From NCBI GenBank assembly GCA_947846985.1, contig CANTUZ010000001.1, positions 170,476,447 through 170,540,446 of the forward strand: DNA of 64,000 nucleotides. The letters run 5' to 3'. The DNA comes from Fratercula arctica (Eukaryota > Chordata > Aves > Charadriiformes > Alcidae). The position numbers were made by a program, and so were the translations under genes. This document shows positions 13,801 through 25,800 of this stretch, one piece after another. Positions within the stretch are counted from its first letter, which is position 1, and each line of letters opens with the position of its first letter. The notes under the pieces are model-generated. The model saw only the letters and a list, made by a program, of their open reading frames with translations, searched no databases and had not been told where the DNA came from.

Positions 13801-16800
13801 ATTATACATCATGGGTATGGAGGTGAAATGGAGGGCATTTTTCAAGCAGTCAGTGATCTGTAATATCTGAAAGAAACACCCCGAGGACACGTGCTGTTGT
13901 AAAACATATGTTGTGCTTTCATAGCTCTAGATTTTTTAATTAAATGCCGCATATATTTTGTTTTGCGAGAAGGATAGAAAAAATCAATAAGGAAAAAACT
14001 CTCCTAAAACTTTACAATTCCTATATTTTTTTAAGTTGAAAGGTAACCAAAACAAAAGGAGCTGCCTTTTAATAACTGAGAAGGAGACTTTTTTTTTTTT
14101 TTTAATGGAACTCGAAAGCTCTTTTCATATATTAGGGATTTGTAACTTTGCACAAATAAATTTCTTTACAGTGTATGACTAAAATGAAAAAAAGTTAATA
14201 TAGAGCAGTCAGCATTTCATATTCAATGATATATTGCAATAATATTTTTCATTAAATGTTACAATTTTTTTCAAAAAATAAACAGAAAATAATCCTTTGT
14301 ATAAAGATACTCGAAGTCATCTGATAGAAGTGCATAATCACTGGATGAAATTGCAGCATATTGACAGATACTTAATAATGATTGGTTTGAGATTTTATTA
14401 GTAACCAGCCACATCAGGCCTTAAGTTAGGTCATTAAGGTGGCTCTACTTTTTTACTCTCTGAACATGGGTTTTCCTTTCCTTTCATTCCTGAATCTCAC
14501 AGGAACCATTTAAAATCTAAATGAAAATGCTATATGAAACACCCCCTTCCAGCAAACACAGACAACATTTAGTATTGCATTAGAAGCAAATTACACTCTC
14601 CTATAGCTTTTTCACTACGTGAAAGTCTTCAACACTTGAATGACTAATACTTGCCTGAAACAAAACGTAAGCAAGGCAAAAAGTGTGATAAAGATAGAAG
14701 AAATTGCTTTCACAAATCTGCTGCTACTGTATGTCTATTCTTTACAAAGTGTGGCTGTTAAGGGTCCCCACACTTGTCACTGTGGCTGGCTCTTGGAAGA
14801 GCTGCTGGAGAGATCGTCTTCCATCACTGTAAGCGATCGCAGATGCTCACAAATTGATTGCCTCTCATCCGGTAATATTTGGCCTTAATTGCAGCGCTCT
14901 GTTTACTGGGTAGTCCCAGTTGTAAGGGGAAGACTGCCTAAAACTTTGCCTTTGTCAGTTGTTCCTTACAAAACAGATGGTCAGCATTCAGAGTTTTGAT
15001 CTCTGTTTCCAAGGATGCCACAGGCCTGACCCGAACCTATCAAGAGCACTGCATCATTTACATTATCTAAATTAAACACAGTCTGTGCCAAATAATTTCC
15101 TAATCAAAGTTCAGCTTCAGCAACTCAGAGCTGAATCCAAGTTTTGGGGTCTGCCCTTCAATCTAGGTACATCTCTACCACTAAACTGAATGGAACATGG
15201 CCACGTACTCTACCCCCAGCACACGTCTGGCCACACCATTAATTTTTAGCCACCCCCCTGGTGCAGGTATGAAGCGGGCCAACTACCACTCTCCCACTAC
15301 AACAGCCAGGCACAATACGGGGGACAAGATATACCAGAGGCCATAGTAATACAGACTTGGCCTGCCTAACGGCTGCTGTCTCTTCCCCCTTACCCACATC
15401 TGATAGATTAATTTTAAACTATGCTTAGAAATATTTACTCAGGGGGAAAAACAAAAAAGAAGGCTCAGAGGGAATATGTTCAGCATAAAATCTGGGCAGA
15501 TACATCATTAATCTTTGGTTTTAAACAAATATAATGTGTTCTCCACACATCTTTGTGGGAATGAATATCAGGCTGGAGGAAATTAGTCTCTATTTACACT
15601 TACAGCCCCTTGTACAGAAAGGAAGGGCAGCTCAGATGTAGAAAGGAATAAAATGCAGTGTCCAGAGCCACTAGTCACCCACAGTTTAAAGCGAGGATGA
15701 AGCTACATTAGTCAGTTACTACCATTATAGAGATTAAAATGATTAGACTGACTCAGTTCTCTCACATACTTAAAAATTTAGTCCCACTGCAATAAATGTC
15801 TAAGACGTGGAATCTAACAGAAAGTTTCACATTGAAAAAGCTTACAGAAAAATCACATGTATGTAAACCGATGAAATAGTATTGGTGTACTTTTGTCTAA
15901 TAGAATGTGAAATACGGTACTCAAAAAAGTCAAGTATCGTCGTGATGCTTGTGTTTTGTCAACAGATCCATAAGTAAACATCTACAAGGTTTTAATGCAA
16001 CAGTGATCTAGTGCACTGTGCAATCATAATTACATGTAAAAAACCAAAAAGGGTACGTTACAATCAAATTTAAGAAAGGAATCCTGCAATTCTTCACTAT
16101 CCAAGGACGAACTTGCCATCTGATGCATGAAATGGCCAGTTCATAGAGTAAGCACTGGGTGATAATGATGTTGGGTGTCCAGATCTCATATGTGTTCTAC
16201 CAAAGGTATTTCATGCACATTCTGCTACATAAATCTCTGCTTAATCTGGTCTCCCTTCAAAATAAAAAAGTCATAACTAGATTCCTAATTGATAGATCTC
16301 AATCCATGTTAAACAAAGGTGACAAGTATTAAACAACAGGAAACAATTTAAACCTCTTGTGCCAGAATAAGATGAGCTTTCAAAATTTCTCAGATTTTCT
16401 GCTTTGGTCTCTATGCGGCACTCTTGCGTGCCTGACAGAAGAAGAATGAAGTTTTGCTCTCCTACTGATGGTTATGGTAAATTGCCAGCAATATAACACT
16501 GAAGAACACAGCAGAACCTATGCATAGCAAAAAGCAGTAAAATTTTTAGCTGCTTAACATACAGAGGATGATTATAATGTCTTAATTATTTTCATGAGTC
16601 ATAAAATGATTATGACTCACTGAAAGGCAGCTCCTGTGGAACGATACATTTGTAAACAAAACTGTCCTTCAGCTTGGCCCTACAGCTCTTCTCTAGCTAC
16701 AATTATTTACATGAAAAATAAGAACAGCAATAACAGAATATCAAAATGATGTATTCAAACACAATAAGGAGAATACCTGGAAGGTACATGGTAACGTACA

Positions 16801-19800
16801 GTAAGAAATGCTTTCTTACCTGCTTTATACCACAATACGTTGCTATGTTGTCTACCAGCTCTGACATCACCTGCACTTCATGTGATTTCTTATTATTCAT
16901 AAACTCATCAGTTTTGATACCTGTATCAGATTAAGAAAATAAATACAGGTTAACACAGCCAATAATAATACAGATTTTGTGATCAATCAGAAAAAATATC
17001 AGCCTAAAAATATCCTGTAGTATTTTTATATTTTAAGGACAGTAATTTTTAATTAAAAACTCAGTAAATCATTACAAGACTAAACTTCTGAATTACAGAT
17101 CAACTAGTAAAATTCAACACGCTGTAAAATTTAGTACAGTTAGTGTATTTTTTTTAAGATGTATCATATCCAATACCTGACCAGATATTAGACAGTAGCT
17201 ACTACTATAAAACTGTACTATTTCTTCCTGTTCATTAAAAACTATTTATTTTTGTGCTGTTTATCACATTTACTTTTGCATATATAAGGGCAGGGACAAT
17301 TAATAATCACACAGTACAGCTTGTTAATTCTGCAGATTTGCTCACAATATCAAGTGGGAAATATCTCATATAAGAGCTATGAGCGATGCTGGGGAAATTC
17401 AAAGGAAGATGCACTTTTATTTTCTTTATTTACCCTATGGATGGATTACAGAACTGTTACATCTGTATTGTAGAAAATCACTCATTTCAGTGTTGCTGGA
17501 GAATCTGTTAATGAGATGGAGTCAATCTCTACCACAGGTTTACTGCATGCAGAGAACACCAAGCACCCACTTTCTAATCTCTACAACCCCCAACCAAAGG
17601 AGAAGCTCAGATGTTGCTTCCTTGGGAGAAACCACACGTTTATCTTAGGTGATCAACACTACAGGACACTTGGCTCTAGTTAAGTTGATGGAAATTTTTG
17701 TAGATCTGAGTGATGGTAGAAGAAACTGGACTGTTACCGATGAGCATGCTCCTAGAAACAAGACTTTTCTACATGACTAGGCAGATTAATATACTTTCCC
17801 ATTCTCTGCTTTCTGCACAGTATGTGTTCATCTGTCCAGAAACTGATCATTAGGCAAAAACTATGTTCATTCCTTGATCAGATCATGCTGGGAACAGAGC
17901 CAAGAGTGTTACTTCTTTAAAAGAGAGTGGGGAATTGAACTGAGTTCATGAGAAACCTAGTGTTTTCCCTGTTTTTCCCCAAACCCCCAGGATCTCTCTA
18001 TTTCTTAAACATCTGGTTTTTTATAATAAACTGTTATGACAATACTTAAAATCTAATATAAACTCTATGAACTGACAAAAGAAAAAAATAGAGTAAAATA
18101 CTTTTAAACAAAACAAATAGCAGAAACAAGTGTTTGTCATTCCACTAAAGAATCTCCTTAATTTTAAAATTGTGAAGATCTACAGTGTCCTAAAAAAATG
18201 TATTTCAAATGAAAGAAAAGAAGACAAGAAAGGGGAAAGAAAGGAGAAAGAAAGAGGAAAGAAAGAGGGGGAGGGGAAAAGGATGGGGAGGGGGAGGGGG
18301 AGGGGGAGGGGGAGGGGGAGGGGGAGGGGGAGAGGGAGAGGGGAGGGGGAGGGGAGGGGAGGGGAGGGGAGGGGAGGGGAGGGGAGGGGAGGGGAGGGGA
18401 GGGGAGGGGGAGGGGAGGGGGAGGGGGAGGGGAGGGGAGGGGAGGGGAGGGGAGGGGAGGGAAGGGAAGGGAAGGGAAGGGAAGGGATACCTCTTTTTGT
18501 TTATATTTGAACATTTTTGTGTCTGGATAGGCTCATCAGAAGAAGCAGCAGAATGGGAACAGGAAGAAATAGACATTTAACTTCTTGACAAAAACAGAAG
18601 TTGTTTGACTGTTCTCCAAAGCAGCACTGTCACTTTCAACTACCATCACATATTGCACCTTTTACTCTTTGCTACAGTATGAACTCAAAAGACTGAATTG
18701 GGCAACGCTGTGTGAAGTACCATTTCAGAGAGTACTTAAGCCAAATTAAGTATTTTAAACATGGAAGAAATCCAGAAATCCAGAAACAAGACCCAACTTG
18801 CAAAAGCTGAGGTTCCAGGTAGAAAAATCATAGTTTGCTTGTATCTGCATATATAAAGTATTTATCACCTTAGCTACTAAAGTTCCTTAAACCCTTTTTA
18901 GACTTCTTTTCCTACTTTTTGCAGAATGAACACTCCGCTTATATTTCAGCTCAGGGAAAATTATTCCATTTACAGAAAATGATGGATTTTTAATAAATTT
19001 TCTGCAAAATTCTGATAGATTTTTTTACATTATTTTGAAAAAAAAAGCAGACACATTACATTCTAACAGAGAAACTGTATTTGGGGTTTATATTGCCAAG
19101 ATAACTACAAATTCAATGTTACTAATTTTAGCTGGTACAGAAATGTTGCTTATTTCCATTGTGAACCCCTACCACAGGTAGTTGTTTTCCACTTGAAAAC
19201 CTGCTTCAACTCTATAATGCCATTCACAGCTACATCTCTAGTTGTGAAGATGAACAAATTGAGGAGAGACTGTCTTTTATACAGGGCTAATGCAGATCTT
19301 CCTAAGATCTCCTATGGCAATATGGTGGGTTTTTACATCCCAGCTACCCATGGAAATTCAGATACACCAGATAAAAAATGAAATTCATAGTCTACACCAG
19401 ACAACACCACTTATGTAGAAGTTACACTACTATGATTTAACTCCATAAACCAGACTGAGGGACTGGGATAACCATATGCTAAAAAAAAAATGAGGCAGAC
19501 TGATTCTGTTTGCCTCATGTATTCCAGTATGTGGAATTTAAAAACGTGTTTATTAACAGTCACTGCATGACTATTACCTTGGCCATAAACACACTGCAAA
19601 GGTAGAGACTATTCTTAATCCAATACTCAACCCTCGCTTCTTGCATTAGATATGAACCCTGTAACAAGAGAAATTGTCCGTGCTGGCTTCCTCCCCTTGG
19701 GCCAGGCTCTTCTGGATCCCATGTGCTCAGTGACCTTTGTTAGGAAGCAATGGAGAAAGCCCTTTAGACTCAGAATTTCATTTTGAGTAGTTGTGTGCAC

Positions 19801-22800
19801 AACAACCTCAAAACATTTATGCTTACCAAGAATTCTAAGGATAGCAGTATGTCTACATTAAGATGATGAAGAAGTCAGAGAACTACGCAAGTATGCGAAC
19901 TGTGGGAATAGGCTCATAAGCATGTTTTTCTTAGAACAAGAAAATGTATTAAAAACATCTGAAACATAAATGGAATTATCCTGATGCATACTTTTCTGAA
20001 TATGAGCAAGCCCATCGTAAAGTTACCAGTTTTCTCAGACTTACACTTCTCTTAACTTGCAAGCTTTAGTACGTCAGGAAATGAATATATCTTCTGAAAT
20101 ACAGAATTAAGTCCAAAATCTCTGAAATAGCTTAAAGTTAAAAGATCACAACTTTCATTTGGCAACTTGCGCATTATGAATCCATAATTTGGTATTTTGC
20201 TTCTGGCAAATGATTACCAGGAACTTCAGTTAAGTTAATTTAACTGATACTTATTGCCAATTCAACACAAAGGTTTTGAATTATAATACCATTGTATACA
20301 TTTGGAACATGTTTTATTTTTTCTATGAAGTATAATTTAGAATTACTGCATCACAAACCCAGGCCTCAGTTACCCAACAGAGCAGCACTCCTGCGAAACA
20401 CAGAATAAAATATTCAGCAATTGTCTTATACCTAGTGTTCCATTCTGCATGACAAAAAGACAAAAGATTCCTTGCATTTTTGTCTAAGAAAGCTAATCCG
20501 GGTGTGAACTCAAATATGAGTAAAACAAGGTAGAACTACAGAATAACAGAAAATTTATGGGGAATGAGAACATAATAAAAATGAAAAGAGCTAAGAAGCA
20601 AGCGAAATAAAAGCAGCATACAGTTGTCAAACAAGAAAAAAGGGCTTCAGATGAACTAATAGCAGGAGGAAAGAAGCCAGAAAGTAAACTTACAGTAAGA
20701 TCAATGCACAACAAACCATGAAGACTATCTTAGCTATGGCGTTTTAGTAATCTGAAGAAATGGAAAACTGGGAAGTCAACCATGGAAAATGGCAAAATTG
20801 GAAAGAGAAGACAGCTGTAGAAAATGGGAGATGCCCAACATATATAATAGTGTTATCACTTAGGATAAGAAACATCAGAGGTTTAACATATTATAGAGAT
20901 AAAACACACTAGAAAGCAAAGGCAGACAGCTGCTCAGTCTGCCTCTGAAAAAATAATGAGAAATCTGAAAGGCAGTGACAAATCTATAATGACTGAGGAC
21001 TCCACAAAGAGCACATTTTCAGTGAAAATTACAGCGGTCAAAGTAAGTATAAATGCCAGTTTATCATCTGATACAAAAAATATAATCAGGGACAAGACTT
21101 TCAGTGTCCAACTTGATGCTGACTTGACAGTGTTTTAATCCCATTTCTTTAACTACAGAAAATGAAATTACTCTGGTTTTATGACATGTATTTGGTATTG
21201 GTCCAAAACATACAGAATGAATAAAATCTTTTTTTTTTTTGTGACATCAAACAGCTATTGGGCCATATTCAGATAAACAGCAAAGCACATATTTAATATT
21301 AAACAAAAGATGTTACAAAAAACCTCACTTGTCAGATTTTAGGGTGAGACTTTTTAAAAAAAACAAGAATAGCAACCATGATTCCTGCCGCTCAGGGAGA
21401 AGAAAAATAAAGTGAATTAACAAGACATCTCAAATAATGATGTGTCTGCTTGCCTATCTCATCCCCTTTACAACTGAATCTCAGGAAGGGTCTATACGTA
21501 CTGAATGCTGTGGTAATTTAAGCAGTTACCTCTGCTTAAATTTTAGCAAAAGAATCCATTTTCTAAACAAAGGCAATGAAGAAACTATCTATGAATAAAT
21601 GAAAATTGAAATGAAAAGCGGGGGGGGGGAATGCAAACTACCCTCCAAAAACAAAATTCTGCAGGTCCTATCATGAAAAATAAAAATTTAAATACAAATG
21701 TAAATATACCTGTTGTTCCTTGATTGTCTCCTCTCAGTGCTTCAAGTAAGTCTTCTAATGGGGTACTCACTCCAAGTTTAGCCATAGAATAATACTGAGC
21801 AGCCAGGGCAAATAAATGTACATCAATAAGCTTCTTAGAATTTTCACAAAACACATTGGAAAACGTGTCATCATCTGTATGGAAAAGAAAAACAAAAGAT
21901 TTCTGTTAACAAGGCTTAATATCTCTGTAATAGTGCTGACACAGAACTACAAGCAATAAATACACAGTGTCAGAGAGACGTGACCAGTTATTTTACTTGC
22001 ATAAGTGGAAAATTTCATTATTTTTCTTCAGCTGTATACCCCCTTCAGAACCGAGGTGGAAAGACCTATTATTAGTGTACAATCTTCATTAAAATAAGTG
22101 TTCAAGACCAGGTTGGATGGAGCTTTGAGCAACCTGGTCTAGCGGAAGGTGTCCCTGCCCATGGCAGGGGGGTTGGAACTAGATGATCTTTAAGGTCCCT
22201 TCCAACTCTAAATATTCTATGATTCTGTAATTCCATGATTTTAGCAGAGCTACTTTAGTATAATCATCAAGATAATTCAGTCAACGTTATCACTTCTCTT
22301 TGTTTACAAACTTGCTCATGCATTTTCTAGTCACCCCTGTCTGACAATATATACTACTAGATTTTTTAAGAAATACAACTGTTCAATATACACAATGTTT
22401 TAATTTATTTTGCTTGAAGAAGAAAATTTCAGTTTATTTTTAAGGAAGGTTTGCTCATTTAACTGGTTTTAGATTTTCTGGGAATTAAGTGCATTCCAGA
22501 ATATTTACAGACATTCACAAAATGAATGCAGTCTGAATCAATAAAAACATATAGAAATATTTAGGTTTGATGCAGTAGGAAGAAATCACTAATCTGTCAA
22601 GAAAGAGAACAAGGTTTAAGAGATTCGATAAGTAATTATATGCCAACAATTATTGCAAAAGCAATAGACATGAAACGTTAAGTAAAAAAGGTGCAGAGGG
22701 ATATTTTGACCAGCGATCCATTCAGCAGTTTTGCCAGGTGAAGAAGAAATCTAATTTTCTTGATGAGAAGTGGGTGTTCCACTTTGTTTCATTCATATTA

Positions 22801-25800
22801 TGACTAAATGCAAGAATGCCATTGACTAGACAGTCCACTTTCACACAGCCAGCCATCATCCAAAACACAGCAAAACCAGTGTCTCTCATCTCCTCTGTAA
22901 GGAATAGATATTATATATCTCATTGGCAACTTTCACAGAACAATCATTGTGGAAATAAACATCATGTGAATTACATATACAAACTTGCTACAGTACAAAA
23001 AGGAAACTATCACCCACCATGCACATATCCATCTTACACCACAGTACCCTGACACTGATATGGAAAATCATTAAACCTATACCGTTCAAGAAATTTATCT
23101 TTATTTCTTCCATCTACCTTTCAAACAGCTCACCAAGATCAACAGCATAAGCAAGTATTCTGCAGATTAGGAGTTCACAATATTTAGCAACCCAATCTTC
23201 CTTTCACCTTACTTCCTGCTGATCCCACTATATCGCACAAATACAACTTATCCTGCAACTTTGGATCTTTCCTGGGGTAAAAGTCAATTATTGAAATTTG
23301 GAGTTTTCCGCTTCTTTGTCAGAACTCATGAAAAGCTTATAAACCCACCACTTGCCTGCTTTCACTTTTTCAGCACCTGACATAAAACATATCAACTCTC
23401 CTTACAAATCTCACTTAAATGAAATTAAATGCAGTAATACCCATGTTCTGTAACTTCCCTGCATCCACTAATCTGATGGAACATGAACAGAACTAGTAGG
23501 ATCTCATACAAGATCACTGGTATATCGCCTGTAATAACACTCCTACCAAATTTAAATAATTGTCCCAGCTTGCCAACTAAAAGAAAAAAACCAACTATAT
23601 TAAGGTATCTGATGCATGACCTCAAGCTATGGAATGGCAGTTGTCAGACTACGTATATTTATGAATATTAAAAATGTTAGTTTTCTCAAAATGTTTCTAC
23701 TTCGGTTGCTCACAAGATGAAACCTAGTATGGCTTTTAACCAGCTAGTCCATACATTTGCAAATAAATCTTCAGAAAGAAACATATGCCAAAAAATTTGG
23801 AATTTTAGTACAAACAGTAATTTACAGAAAAATATGAAAATACTTAAACACAGATTTTTCTGTGCCTGTGTCCAATTTACAGCAATGACGTGATAAACAA
23901 GATGCAATATGGCAAATGTCAGCTTTTTGATGTATAAAAATATAAAACCATTTTCTATATCTATAAATGGATCTGAAATTTTCCTGTAGGGTACAACTGA
24001 AAACAAGGGTTCCACCCTTTATATAGTCATTATAATGACGAATCATCTGATGAGTATCTGAAAATATTCGTTGAAACTGATTTATAGAACATGTAATGTA
24101 ATGTTCTGTAACATGATTATCTTCTTGCATATAATATTGTATGAGAATTGTAATTTCTTGCTTGCTAGCTTCTAAAACTACAATTCAGCATATGTATTTG
24201 TCAAAATCCCTATAGTAACATATTGTGCAGAATAAGTTTTGTGCCAATCTGCAACAAAGTTACTTTTTAGTCTGCAGAGCTATGTGAGCATGAACTGACA
24301 ACTTCACATTTTCAGATCACTTCTGTCAAATGTAGCTTGTGTTTCCCTAAATTTAATTTGGGATGCCTATTAGAACAGACTCTAGAAAACTTTTCGTAAT
24401 AGTTTGGGGATTGTGAATGTATAAATGTAAAACTTCTCAAACTCTTAGAAAGGAAAGGTTTTACAATGTGAAATCAATACGTCATTTTACACATATTTTG
24501 AGTAAGGTATTTGGGGTACGTGACCACAATGTCATTTGAGCATGCAAAATAAATCCACTCTCATAGCCACACTCCAAAAAAACATAGTTCTATGAACGAT
24601 AGCATGTTATGAGAGCCTTTTACTACCCATTTCAAGGTAAATATAAATAATGAACATTTAAATATCTGATAATTTTGAAGAACAACCACACAGACAGTTA
24701 ATGTTTTAGAGGAATATAAGGAAGAGTCATTTCTGTTTATGTTAGCTTTCAAGATTTCTAACAGTTGGCTTCTGATCTCTGGTGTTACTAAACTGTACTA
24801 AAGGACTCAAATAAACTATGATATTAAGTTTCTCAATCCTAATTTTAATAAAGGCTAATATTCATTTTCAAATATAGGTAGATGTTTGCAGGTATCTTCA
24901 CTGAGAAACTCATATTCTAGTAGGGTGTATTTTCATCATACGACTGGTTGGACAGATACCACGCAGTCAAATGAGTCAGGCATGAACCACCATATCAGCA
25001 AGCACATGCCCATTTGATCACAGCGCCTCCAATTTTGTGATGATACTGGAGAAATTTTGTATCAAAACCTTACAAATGTTAAATAGCATACTACAGTTTT
25101 GAGGCTACAAAAAAAAAAAAAAGAACAATTCTCTTTTTCTTTTTTAAAGAGCAAAAATAATCCCTGCAGAACCCACAGAAGAAATGTTATATTTTAGCCA
25201 CAGCATGAAGGCTTCATACCCTTCTAAAACACATGCTTCATTTTAGCCATGAATTGTGTCTTTTCTTCCAGTAATTTCTGTATCAGATTCTGTAACACGC
25301 ATTTTGAAGATAGATCATTAAATGATTTTCCGATTTTAAAATCTACAAAACACTACTCTGCCCTCCTGATTCTCTTTCTACTCTACAGGCCGCCACTTGA
25401 GTGTCTGAATCATTTCATGGGCTTTCCCATAGAAACAGGTAAGATCAGGGTAATTTTCCTTTACTGTTTTCTTTTTGATGACTTCATCTAATAATTAGTT
25501 TCGTTCCAGCCTCTGTTTGCATTTAATTTTATGTCCCGTTGCTCTGAATCAGCTCTGACTCTGATATGACCTGTCAAAAACATTAATTTTTCCTAGCTGC
25601 TTCCCAACACTTTTGCTTGCTGACTGTACCACTGTCTTGTTTCCATCTGGCTCTCGAAGTTAATTCATAATCCAGTGTCTTTTTCAGGCACAAATAAATT
25701 CTGTGAGTTTTTTTCCCAGATACCTCTACCCTTTAAAATTGAGTCTTACAGCTAATATTTTGAAGGTCTTTAGATCCAAGAAAGAAATGTTACAAGTGAT

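Noticed and set aside
18130..18580. Four overlapping open frames of 116-126 codons encoding Gly/Arg/Glu or Pro/Ser/Leu repeats
   Set aside because: They are translations of the GGGGA purine tract and its complement; absence of stops follows from composition.
23710..24130. Two overlapping minus-strand frames of about 100 codons in METTL25 intron 1
   Set aside because: AT-rich composition, no family resemblance, and they would interrupt the phase-consistent join of exons 1 and 2.
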